Assembly: GCA_030611885.1 (NCBI GenBank)
Contig: JAUWOY010000001.1
Coordinates: forward strand, 142,559-206,558
DNA from: Chloroflexota bacterium
GTDB taxonomy: Bacteria > Chloroflexota > Anaerolineae > VGOG01
DNA: 64,000 bases
Direction: 5' to 3'
Below are positions 56,966-64,000 of the stretch, piece after piece. Position 1 is the first letter of the stretch. Each line of letters begins with the position of its first letter. The notes below the pieces were generated by a model that was given only the letters and a program-made list of their open reading frames with translations, was not told the origin of the DNA and did no database searches. The translations under genes and the position numbers were made by a program.

Positions 56966-57733
56966 ATGCCTTATGTGACCGTCGCCGGTGAGAGAACTTT
57001 CTACGCCCTTTACCAGGGCGATGTAAGAGGCAAACGCAATCTGGTGCTGGTGCACGGAGCGGGCGGGAGCCACCTGGACTGGCCCGCTCCGCTGCGCCGC
57101 CTGAGGGGAGCCAACGTCTACGCCCTGGACCTGCCCGGCCACGGCCGCTCCGAGGGTCCAGGTCGGAGCGGCATCGCTGACTGCCGCGATTTCCTCCTGG
57201 CTTTCCTGGACGCCTTGGACTTGGAGAGGGCGACTGTAGTTGGTCACTCCATGGGCGGAGCCATCGCCCTCGATTTTGCCCTGCACTATCCGGACCGCCT
57301 GGCGGGGCTGGTCCTGGTGGGCTCAGGGGCGCGCCTCAGGGTGGCGCCGGCGATCCTCACCGGGATCCTGTCCGACTTCGAGGCCACGGTTGACCTCGTC
57401 TGCGACTACGCCTTCGGTCCCAGTGCGTCGGAGCAGTTGAGACGCCTGGGGCGCCAGCGTCTGTTGAAGACTCCGCCGCAGGTGCTCCACGGTGACTACG
57501 TCGCTTGCGATGCCTTCGACGTGATGGAGCGCCTGGGAGAGGTGCGTTGTCCCACCTTGGTCATCGGCGGAACCGCCGACATGTTGACGCCGCCCAAATA
57601 CGCCGTCTACCTGCGCGACCACATTCCTGGGGCGGAGCTGGTGCTGGTGGACGCAGCGGGCCACATGGTCATGCTTGAGAAACCCGAGGTTGTGGCCAGA
57701 GCTATTTCCAAGTTCATCTTAATCAAGAGTTAG
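56966..57733 (+). CDS. alpha/beta hydrolase
   Basis: 255 aa. Oxyanion loop 'LVLVHGAGGSHLDWPAP', nucleophile Ser in 'VVGHSMGGAIALDFA', Asp in 'VIGGTADMLTPPKYAV', His in 'DAAGHMVMLEKPEVV'. Likely an esterase or a meta-cleavage-type hydrolase; substrate unknown. It starts seven bases after the DUF1858 stop. Confidence 0.9.
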   Translation: MPYVTVAGERTFYALYQGDVRGKRNLVLVHGAGGSHLDWPAPLRRLRGANVYALDLPGHGRSEGPGRSGIADCRDFLLAFLDALDLERATVVGHSMGGAIALDFALHYPDRLAGLVLVGSGARLRVAPAILTGILSDFEATVDLVCDYAFGPSASEQLRRLGRQRLLKTPPQVLHGDYVACDAFDVMERLGEVRCPTLVIGGTADMLTPPKYAVYLRDHIPGAELVLVDAAGHMVMLEKPEVVARAISKFILIKS

Positions 57734-57761
57734 CCACCAACAATCAGAAAGGAGAATTGTG

Positions 57762-59060
57762 ATGTCTACCAAATTAGGTCCCCATGTGCTGCGGGTCACT
57801 TCAGACCTGAGTGGATACATCCAGGCAGGCATAGCGGTAGCCAAGTTTGCGGGCGAATGGGGGATGGCCAGCGACGTCCCGGAGGGTGTTCTGGTGATCG
57901 GTCGCTTGCACGAGGGAGATTACGACGCCCAGGAGCAGAAGGCCAATGGGCAGACGCCTTTCGAAGCAGCGCAGCAGTTTGTTCAGGATCAATTGTCCAC
58001 GTACCAGGCCAACCCTCACATCGTGTACTGGGAGGGGCACAACGAGCCGGTTTGGACCGACGAGGAAGGCATGGGCTGGTACGCCCAGTTCGAGGTGGAG
58101 CGTATGCAGTTGATGGCCGACCTGGGGCTGAAGTGCGTGCTTGGGAACTTCGCCACCGGCACGCCGGATCTGGCTCTCTGGCCCGCCTTCTTGCCCGCGC
58201 TCCAGGTCGCCAGGGAGTACCAGGCCCTCCTCGGTCTCCACGAGTACAGTTGGCCGTGGATGTGGTGGATGACGGGGGAGTATCAACTCGACCCCAGCAA
58301 GGATGAGGGGGATGAGGGCTGGACGACGCTGCGTTACCGCAAGATCTACCGCCAGTATCTGATCCCCAACGAGCTGGGGGATGTGCCCTTGGTGATCACC
58401 GAGTGTGGCGTTGATCCAGGGGTGAGTCCCAAGCCACCGGGGTTAAGCGGCGGGGCGTGGAGGCTGCTGGGTGGCCTCTGGGCCGAGCACGACAACGAGC
58501 CGGACAAGGCCGATTATTACTTCCGACAACTGGCCTGGTACGACGAGGAACTGCAAAAGGATGATTACGTCGTCGGCGCGACCATCTTCACCTGGGGCAA
58601 TTTCGGCCCGCCCTGGTTGTATTTCGACGTGGCCGGGACGGATGTGGCCACCAAACTGATCGCGTATACCCAGGCGGATCCGGCCGAGCCTTTCGAGTAT
58701 CCCAAAGCCGGAGACGATGGCGAAATTGTGACCGATGGAGAGGCCGAGATACCACGTGGGCAGCCTCGCGTCCAGTACGAACGCATTTTTGTGCTGCTGC
58801 CCCCCAGCGCAGACGCGGCCTGGGCACAGGCGGTGGTGGAGGGCACGTGGGATCAGCATCGGTACACCATTGGTGGCAGCGCCGATGACGCGGGAGTCGG
58901 CGACCTGGATGTGCGGCGCGTGATCGCCATCAATCCGCAGGAGTGGCAGGGCGACCAGTCGCTGGAAGAGTTCTACGCCCAGTACTACCCCGGCGTCGAG
59001 TACAAGGCCATTACCGCCGCCACGCCTGAGGAACTGGCGCAGAAGTTAGCCAGCGAGTAG
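57762..59060 (+). CDS. TIM-barrel glycoside-hydrolase-like protein
   Basis: 432 aa. 'HIVYWEGHNEPVWTDEEGMG' has an NEP acid/base as in clan A glycosidases; 'PLVITECGVDPGVSPKPPG' supplies a candidate nucleophile Glu. No signal peptide or anchor despite an extracellular-type fold. Family number not assigned. The C-terminal 100 residues form a smaller domain ('IFVLLPPSADAAWAQAVVEG'). GGAG before ATG 57762; GTG 57759 is possible. Confidence 0.75.
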   Translation: MSTKLGPHVLRVTSDLSGYIQAGIAVAKFAGEWGMASDVPEGVLVIGRLHEGDYDAQEQKANGQTPFEAAQQFVQDQLSTYQANPHIVYWEGHNEPVWTDEEGMGWYAQFEVERMQLMADLGLKCVLGNFATGTPDLALWPAFLPALQVAREYQALLGLHEYSWPWMWWMTGEYQLDPSKDEGDEGWTTLRYRKIYRQYLIPNELGDVPLVITECGVDPGVSPKPPGLSGGAWRLLGGLWAEHDNEPDKADYYFRQLAWYDEELQKDDYVVGATIFTWGNFGPPWLYFDVAGTDVATKLIAYTQADPAEPFEYPKAGDDGEIVTDGEAEIPRGQPRVQYERIFVLLPPSADAAWAQAVVEGTWDQHRYTIGGSADDAGVGDLDVRRVIAINPQEWQGDQSLEEFYAQYYPGVEYKAITAATPEELAQKLASE

Positions 59061-59078
59061 AGCTACATCCTGCTGTCA

Positions 59079-59117
59079 GCGGCACCCTCGTGAGGCTTGC
59101 GAGGGTGCCGCGTTTAT
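59079..59117 (+). terminator. hairpin terminator behind the glycosidase-like gene
   Basis: GCGGCACCCTCG (59079-59090) pairs with CGAGGGTGCCGC (59100-59111), then GTTTATG. The T-run is short. Confidence 0.6.
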
Positions 59118-59225
59118 GTCCTGGCAAGGGCAGCAAATTGACATCGTGGACATCATGCTCGTGGCGGCGCGCTGGGGGAGGGGTGTGGGTGAGGGGGGGG
59201 AATCGCGGCGAAAGGCCGCGAAAGC

Positions 59226-59397
59226 AGGGTCTTTTAATTCTCCGGCAAGTGGCTAGCGAGCGCCGATTGAGTAGCCGTAAGGCGTATCGAAATCAAGCGA
59301 GCGGGTCTGCATTGGACATGTCGCTTGGCTTCGATACGGCTCTCCGCTACACTCCGATCCTACTCAGCCGGCGCTTTCGAGAAAATTAAAAGACCCT
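59226..59397. repeat. nested palindromic element: outer GGGTCTTTTAATT repeat around a 117-bp copy of the lctP element
   Basis: Outer arms AGGGTCTTTTAATTCTC (59226-59242) and GAGAAAATTAAAAGACCCT (59379-59397). Inner element 59259-59375 has ends AGCGCCGATTGAGTAG and CTACTCAGCCGGCGCT and is the sister of the 115-bp insert in lctP (33944). The remainder of the 427-base gap 59061-59487 has no gene. Confidence 0.75.
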
Positions 59398-59415
59398 ACC
59401 GCGAGAGAGCTACTC

Positions 59416-59444
59416 TTGACAAGGGTCGGAAAACATGCTAGTAT
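59416..59444 (+). promoter_or_regulatory. sigma-70-type promoter for the AbrB-PIN pair
   Basis: TTGACA (59416-59421), 17-base spacer ending TGC (extended -10), TAGTAT (59439-59444), 43 bases before ATG. Confidence 0.75.
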
Positions 59445-59487
59445 TATCGTACTTTCATAAAATATGATTTAGTCAAGGGGGTTTGAA

Positions 59488-59781
59488 ATGGCTGAACAGG
59501 TGAAATTAGCGACTGTCCAAAAAAGAGGCCAGGTGACTATCCCAATTGAGCTTCGTCGCAAATTCGGGATCGAGGAAGGAGGCATCGTGGCCTTTAGCGA
59601 AGCCGAAGAGGGGATCCTGATCTCCCCCCGTGAGGTCCTGGCGATGGGCGCTTTGGATCGGATCGGGGAAGTCCTTAAGAAGCGGGGAATCACCCTGGGG
59701 GAACTGATTGAGTCAGGGAGGGAGGTCCGAGGCCAGATAATTGAGGAGGAGTATGGCCTTAGTGCGGAGAAGGAAAGATGA
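59488..59781 (+). CDS. AbrB/SpoVT-type antitoxin
   Basis: 97 aa. 'QKRGQVTIPIELRRKFGIEE' 'GGIVAF' is the swapped-hairpin AbrB DNA-binding domain; the helical tail ('IGEVLKKRGITLGELIESGR') binds the toxin. It would repress its own promoter. Overlaps the PIN gene by four bases. Confidence 0.9.
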   Translation: MAEQVKLATVQKRGQVTIPIELRRKFGIEEGGIVAFSEAEEGILISPREVLAMGALDRIGEVLKKRGITLGELIESGREVRGQIIEEEYGLSAEKER

Positions 59782-60215
59782 TCAGGGTCTTCTTTGACGC
59801 CAGCGTGTTGTTCTCCGCCAGCTATTCTAAAACGGGGTCGTCTCGCGATCTCTTGCAGGAGGCAATTCGGGGAAATCTAAAGATCGTCGTTAGCCGATAT
59901 GTCCTTGAGGAGGCCGAGAGGAACCTTGCCCAGAAGGCGCCCGAGGCTTTACCGGCTTTCCGTGAGCTTTCAACTCTTATCGCCGCCGAGGTTGCTGAGA
60001 AACCAGCTTTGGAGGAACTAAAGCAGGCGGCAACCTACATTAACCTCAAAGATGCCCCCATTGTTGCGGCTGCGGCCAAGGCCAAGGTGGATTATCTTGT
60101 GACCTGGGATCGGAAACACTTTATTGACGATCTGAAAGTGGCTGAGAGGTCGGGTTTGATGATCCTTACGCCGGATAAGCTAATGGCTATCGTAAAGAGG
60201 AGATGGCGATCTTAG
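59778..60215 (+). CDS. PIN-domain toxin (VapC-like)
   Basis: 145 aa. Asp in 'RVFFDASVLFSASYSK', Glu in 'VSRYVLEEAERNL', Asp in 'NLKDAPIVAAAAKAKVDYLV' and 'TWDRKHF'. Predicted Mg2+-dependent RNase with the AbrB antitoxin. ATGA overlap with its partner. Confidence 0.88.
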   Translation: MIRVFFDASVLFSASYSKTGSSRDLLQEAIRGNLKIVVSRYVLEEAERNLAQKAPEALPAFRELSTLIAAEVAEKPALEELKQAATYINLKDAPIVAAAAKAKVDYLVTWDRKHFIDDLKVAERSGLMILTPDKLMAIVKRRWRS

Positions 60216-60234
60216 TCACTATTGCTGGCCCGAA

Positions 60235-60310
60235 ACGAAACTTGACCGATGGGTGCGAAGGTGCCCTTGGTGGTTGCTCAGCCAGCCAAGCAAATAACGT
60301 AAGCGATGGG
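60235..60310 (+). ncRNA. conserved leader motif, copy 1 (candidate structured RNA)
   Basis: About 76 bases sharing roughly four bases in five with 60927-61003, including ACCGATGGGTGCGAAGGTGC and a TTGCT..AGCAA hairpin. It lies between the PIN gene and the 110-aa gene. No terminator follows this copy. Confidence 0.45.
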
Positions 60311-60424
60311 CTGATGGGGCAGGAGATTGGGGTGGTGGAGGCAACGGATGGGAGCGGATAAGCGGATGAGGGAGCGACGGCTATCCACTGCACACAGTGA
60401 TTTGAAGGAAGGGGGGGATGAAAG

Positions 60425-60757
60425 ATGTCCGCAGTGTTGAGCAAGGTCAAAAGGCTAGAGGAATACATGGCCTCGACCAACGCTTCATCTCTGGATAGGG
60501 TGTTGGTGTTGAGCATTGATAAGCTGCTCGACAGGGAGACCTCTCGCTTGATCTCGCAAAAAGCCAGGCTGGAGCAGCAACTAGCTGACTTTGAGCGGAG
60601 GTATTCCCTCAACTCCGAAGAGTTCTACGAGAAGTTTGAGCGAGGCGAACTGGGCGATGCCATGGACTTCGTTGAGTGGTCGGCAACGTATGAGATGGCC
60701 GCAAACTTGCGAAACCGACTGTCCATCCTGGGATGGAAAGAAGCGAGCCCCTCATGA
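60425..60757 (+). CDS. antitoxin-like protein of a small pair (110 aa)
   Basis: Helical: 'LSKVKRLEEYMASTNASSLD', 'SQKARLEQQLADFERRYSLN', 'GELGDAMDFVEWSATYEMAA'. This build is common in proteins paired with TumE/DUF6516-type toxins. GGGGG site upstream. Its TGA overlaps the ATG of a 40-codon frame. Confidence 0.65.
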   Translation: MSAVLSKVKRLEEYMASTNASSLDRVLVLSIDKLLDRETSRLISQKARLEQQLADFERRYSLNSEEFYEKFERGELGDAMDFVEWSATYEMAANLRNRLSILGWKEASPS

Positions 60758-60876
60758 ACCCCATCATAGCCAGCTACTTCGATGAAATCGAAATGCGGCT
60801 GAAGCTTGTATTTGATGTGCCGAATGCTATGACCATCCTGACCACGATCGAAGAACAGATGCTAGGGAGAGGTTAA
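60754..60876 (+). CDS. truncated partner, possibly a TumE/DUF6516 stump (40 aa)
   Basis: An ATGA-coupled frame 'MNPIIASYFDEIEMRLKLVF' then 'DVPNAMTILTTIEEQMLGRG'. The first 18 residues resemble the start of TumE-type toxins; the body of about 90 residues is absent, so the toxin appears lost or the frame is a short novel partner. Confidence 0.4.
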   Translation: MNPIIASYFDEIEMRLKLVFDVPNAMTILTTIEEQMLGRG

Positions 60877-60886
60877 GAACGTTCTC

Positions 60887-60915
60887 TTGCCAAACACTTC
60901 CCAATGTGATACAAT
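60887..60915 (+). promoter_or_regulatory. sigma-70-type promoter ahead of leader copy 2
   Basis: TTGCCA (60887-60892), 17-base spacer, TACAAT (60910-60915). Transcription would begin near 60922, at the leader. Confidence 0.75.
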
Positions 60916-60926
60916 TGAGGTAGCTC

Positions 60927-61042
60927 AACGAAGCTTGGCCGATGGGTGCGAGGGTGCCCTTGATGGCTGCTCAGGCCAACGGAGCAAACACCGCAACCGA
61001 TGAGACGCCAGCCAAGGCCGGGCCCTGAGGCTGGCGTTTTTA
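60927..61042 (+). ncRNA. conserved leader motif, copy 2, with intrinsic terminator
   Basis: Second copy of the motif at 60235 (60927-61003), with a TGCTC..GAGCA hairpin. It is followed directly by a terminator, ACGCCAGCC (61005-61013) with GGCTGGCGT (61029-61037) then TTTT. Promoter at 60887. It is either a ~120-nt small RNA or an attenuator/riboswitch-like leader of the restriction gene at 61077. Class not recognised. Confidence 0.55.
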
Positions 61043-61076
61043 TACACGGGTAGCCAGAATGGGGAAAGAAGGTAGA

Positions 61077-64000
61077 ATGGCTGTGTCCTACGCTGACGCC
61101 AAAATCGAGGTCGAGGGGCTGGTGGAGCGCTTCGCCAGGCTGACCGCCCGCAATCGCAAGCGGTACAATGAACCCGCCACCCGGCAGGAGTTCATTCTGC
61201 CTCTTTTCCGCGCTCTGGGCTGGAACATTGAGAACACCCGCGAGGTCAGCCCTGAGGAAAGGGTATCGCGCGGCTTCGTGGATTTCGCCTTCCGCCTGGG
61301 CAGCATCCCTCGTTTCTTCCTGGAGACCAAGAGAATCCCCGAAAACCTGGAAGACCCCCGCTGGGCGCGGCAGGCCATCAACTATGCCTGGCTCAAAGGC
61401 GTCACCTGGGCTGTGCTCTCTGATTTTGAGGGGCTCAAGGTCTTCAACGCCGAGTGGCAGGAGACCATCCCCGCCCGTGCCATATTCAAGGACCTCCATT
61501 GGAACGAGTATCTGAATCGCTTTGACGACCTGTGGTTGCTGTCGCGTCCGGCCATGGAGGAGGGAGCGCTCGATCGGGCAGCCGAGGCGGTGGGCAAAAA
61601 GGTCAAGAAGACGCCGGTCAGCCGCCTGCTGTTCGCCGATCTGACCGAATGGCGGCGCGAGCTCTTCCGCCACCTGCGGCCCTACAACCCCCAGCGGTCC
61701 ATCGAGCAGATTGACCAGGCCGTGCAGCGCATCCTCGACCGGCTGATCTTCATCCGCACCTGTGAGGACCGCGAGATCGAGCCCTACCGCTTGCAGCCGA
61801 TGCTGCGCCAGTGGCGCGACCAGGGACGCAAGAAGGACCTGGTGCAGGCGATCAACACCCTCTTCCGAGAGTTCGATGACATTTACGACACCCGCCTCTT
61901 CGCCCCCCACTTCTGCGAGGAACTGACCAGTGAGCCAGCCCCCTTCGAGCGAATCATCGAGGGGTTGTACGAGGTGCCGGGCGGCTACGGCCTGTACGAT
62001 TTCAACGCCATTGACGCCGACGTGCTGGGCACCATCTACGAGCAATACCTGGGCCACCGGGCGCAGGATCCGGAGGGCAAGCAGGTCGTTGACAAGCGAG
62101 CCAAACGCAAGGCCCAGGGCATCTATTACACGCCGCAGTTCGTGGTGCGCTACATCGTGGGGCAGACGTTGGGCCGTTTGCTGGAGGAGCAGGGCTACGA
62201 GCAGGCCCGCCAGGTGAAAGTGCTGGACATGGCCTGCGGCTCCGGCTCTTTTCTCATCGAAGCCTTCGACGTGCTGGACCGCTACCTGGCCGGGGTGCGC
62301 GGCCAGGATGCCGCCAGCGCCGCCGGGGACATTCACGACTTCGCCCGGCGGATGGAGATACTGACCGGCAACCTGTACGGCGTGGACCTGGACGCCCAGG
62401 CGGTGGAGATCGCTCGCTTGAACCTCTTGCTCAAGGCCGTGAACCAGCGCGGTGAGTTGCCCAGGTTGGAAAACATCCGCCAGGGCAATTCCCTGATCGG
62501 TGGTACGCCCGAAGAACTGGAAGCCGCCTTTGATACCAACTGGCGCGACAAGCACCCCTTTGGCTGGGAGGAACAGTTCCCCAGGATCATGGAACGGGGC
62601 GGGTTTGATGTGATCGTGGGGAATCCGCCTTACATCCGCATCCAGACCTTGCCCAAAGATGACGCCCGCTGGTACGGCGACCACTACCTGGCGGCTAGCG
62701 GCAGCTACGACATCTACGTGCTGTTCGTGGAGCGGGCGCTAGAACTGCTGCGTCCCGGTGGGGTGATGGGCTTTATCCTGCCCAACAAATTCTTCACCGC
62801 CAGTTACGGCAAAGGCTTGCGCAAACTGTTGAGTGAGAAAAAGGCCGTGTGGCAGGTAGTGGATTTTGAGGATGCTCAGGTGTTTGAGGATGCTACAACG
62901 TACACCTGCTTGCTTCTCCTGCGCAAGGAGCCCAACCCTAAAGTGACCTACTTGGCAGCAGGCGATTGGCTGAAGAAGCCTTTAGGCGCTGGCCCTGCAC
63001 GAAATCTGCTTGCCGAGGAGCTTCCCGAATCTGAAGTGCCAGCAGAGAGTCTCAGCGAGGACCCTTGGGTATTAGTACCACAACACATACGGAAACTGGT
63101 ATCAAAGATTGAAAAAGTTGGCCCCCCACTATCCGAGTTGGCCTTGAGCCTTTTTACCGGATTGCAAACTAGCGCGGACAAAGTGTTCATTCTGCAACGC
63201 CGTGCAGATTTTAAGGAGAAAGTGAGAGTCTTCTCCAGACAGACTGGCGGTGTTTATGAGCTAGAACAGGCAGCCCTAAGACCCATTTTGCTTGGAAAAC
63301 ATGTACGTAGATACCATATTGACTATGATGACTTGTTGGTTATCTTTCCGTATAGGCTTCGCCCTGACGGGGGATTTGATCTAATCTCGCCCAATGACAT
63401 TGCTAGTGACTGGCCTAAGACTTGGGCGTACCTATTGGAGAATCGTGTCCAGCTGGAACAGCGCGAGAAAGGCAGAATGGCACATGAAGGATGGTATGGA
63501 TATGCCTACCCTAAAAACCTGGATCAGTTCGGTACTATCAAGCTCGTGAATGCAAGTATGGGTACTGGACCGAGGTTTGCATTTGATCATGTTGGAGAGT
63601 TCGGGTTTGTTGGCGGTGGTAGTGGGGTCTACGGCATTTCACTGAAAACCGAAAGCGAAGTAAAGTACGAGTACATTCTTGGTCTACTTAACAGTCGTCT
63701 ACTGGATTTCTACTTCAAGCAAATCGGTTCGCGTTTCCGAGGTGGATTCTATGTGTATCGCCCTCAATATGTTGGTCGCCTCCCCATCCGTCGCATCAAC
63801 TTCGACGACCCGGCGGACGTGGCGCGGCATGACAGGATGGTGGCACAGGTGGAGGAGATGCTGCGGCTGCAAAAGGAGCGCGCCCAGGCCGACGCGCTGA
63901 AAGAAGACCGCCGCCACGATCTGGCCCGCCGCATTGAGCGGCTTGATGCGGAGATTGACGGGTTGGTGTATGAGTTGTATGGGTTGACGGGGGAGGAGAT
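61077..64000 (+). CDS. type IIG restriction-modification protein (3' end outside window)
   Basis: At least 974 aa, still open at the window end. An N-terminal nuclease domain: 'VSRGFVDFAFRLG' then 'FFLETKRIPENLED', a D..ExK site. A helical connector follows. The gamma-type methyltransferase core has 'GIYYTPQFVVRYIVGQTLG', motif I 'VLDMACGSGSFLIEAFDVLD' and motif IV 'FDVIVGNPPYIRIQTLPKDD' (NPPY, N6-adenine). A TaqI-like target-recognition region and 'VYRPQYVGRLPIRRINF' end the visible part. Cutting, methylation and specificity in one chain. ATG 61077 follows AGAAGG; ATG 61059 is possible. Confidence 0.92.
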   Translation, partial: MAVSYADAKIEVEGLVERFARLTARNRKRYNEPATRQEFILPLFRALGWNIENTREVSPEERVSRGFVDFAFRLGSIPRFFLETKRIPENLEDPRWARQAINYAWLKGVTWAVLSDFEGLKVFNAEWQETIPARAIFKDLHWNEYLNRFDDLWLLSRPAMEEGALDRAAEAVGKKVKKTPVSRLLFADLTEWRRELFRHLRPYNPQRSIEQIDQAVQRILDRLIFIRTCEDREIEPYRLQPMLRQWRDQGRKKDLVQAINTLFREFDDIYDTRLFAPHFCEELTSEPAPFERIIEGLYEVPGGYGLYDFNAIDADVLGTIYEQYLGHRAQDPEGKQVVDKRAKRKAQGIYYTPQFVVRYIVGQTLGRLLEEQGYEQARQVKVLDMACGSGSFLIEAFDVLDRYLAGVRGQDAASAAGDIHDFARRMEILTGNLYGVDLDAQAVEIARLNLLLKAVNQRGELPRLENIRQGNSLIGGTPEELEAAFDTNWRDKHPFGWEEQFPRIMERGGFDVIVGNPPYIRIQTLPKDDARWYGDHYLAASGSYDIYVLFVERALELLRPGGVMGFILPNKFFTASYGKGLRKLLSEKKAVWQVVDFEDAQVFEDATTYTCLLLLRKEPNPKVTYLAAGDWLKKPLGAGPARNLLAEELPESEVPAESLSEDPWVLVPQHIRKLVSKIEKVGPPLSELALSLFTGLQTSADKVFILQRRADFKEKVRVFSRQTGGVYELEQAALRPILLGKHVRRYHIDYDDLLVIFPYRLRPDGGFDLISPNDIASDWPKTWAYLLENRVQLEQREKGRMAHEGWYGYAYPKNLDQFGTIKLVNASMGTGPRFAFDHVGEFGFVGGGSGVYGISLKTESEVKYEYILGLLNSRLLDFYFKQIGSRFRGGFYVYRPQYVGRLPIRRINFDDPADVARHDRMVAQVEEMLRLQKERAQADALKEDRRHDLARRIERLDAEIDGLVYELYGLTGEE

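Noticed and set aside
60873..62684. A 603-codon open frame on the minus strand opposite the type IIG gene
   Set aside because: The plus frame has nuclease and methyltransferase motifs over its whole length. The minus frame has no recognisable motif and exists because of the high GC content.

Overview
The window looks like a contig from an uncultured bacterium of the Chloroflexota (Anaerolineae-like). This is an inference, with no rRNA or marker gene to prove it. It rests on moderately GC-rich DNA with strong GGAGG ribosome sites, TTGnnn-17-TATAAT promoters, GT39 membrane glycosyltransferases with C-terminal beta-sandwich domains, bactofilin, DUF3795 proteins, many toxin-antitoxin pairs, and heavy seeding with short palindromic repeats. 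No tRNA, rRNA, CRISPR array, transposase or integrase was seen.

Layout. 0-6 kb: a TIR-SUMF1 fusion, an AlbA/Schlafen-like ATPase with a chimeric relic behind it, then mutM and a Nudix hydrolase. 6-11.3 kb, mostly minus strand: a decayed strip holding MFS fragments at both edges, two DUF3795 proteins, a toroid-fold protein, a Cys-rich membrane protein, a transglutaminase-like protein, a glyoxalase-family gene broken by TAG, and a uvrA stump behind an intact SOS promoter. 11.3-16.6 kb: MFS exporter, darG-darT (ADP-ribosylation toxin system, antitoxin first), cinA C-domain, MNT-HEPN pair, thioesterase relic. 16.7-31.6 kb: GT39 enzymes, peptidases, isoaspartyl peptidase, rdgB, bactofilin, a GT2 synthase, an NlpC-like protein, a large TPR protein and an M20 amidohydrolase. 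31.7-42.1 kb: MATE pump, lactate permease carrying an in-frame repeat, a Bpu10I-like restriction-modification pair, class III aminotransferase, subtilase, MBL protein and a trypsin-like protease preceded by a stand-alone copy of its N-domain. 42.2-44.4 kb: a PIN toxin pair and a P-loop ATPase with a winged helix.

44.6-54.7 kb holds an envelope-stress-like cluster (PspA, small membrane protein, solute-binding and VWA proteins, a coiled-coil membrane protein, a lipoprotein). It is interrupted by what I read as integron gene cassettes without an integrase: genes at 45944, 46953, 47879 and 51761 each sit in a unit bounded by GTTRRRY-like sites. The 5' end of each unit is the reverse complement of the R'' region of its own 3' attC-like palindrome (13/17, 14/16, 10/10 and 11/11 bases). 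The 48.6-51.7 kb segment with the two binding-protein genes may itself be an outsized cassette.

54.8-64 kb: a DUF433-DUF5615 pair, trxB with DUF1858 and an alpha/beta hydrolase, a TIM-barrel glycosidase-like protein, a nested palindromic element, an AbrB-PIN pair, a third small pair with a stump-like partner, two copies of a conserved ~76-nt leader (the second between a promoter and an intrinsic terminator), and a type IIG restriction-modification protein running off the end. A second theme is that short intergenic repeats have entered coding sequence in frame several times (lactate permease, the 959-aa GT39 protein, the lipoprotein signal peptide, the RdgB tail).
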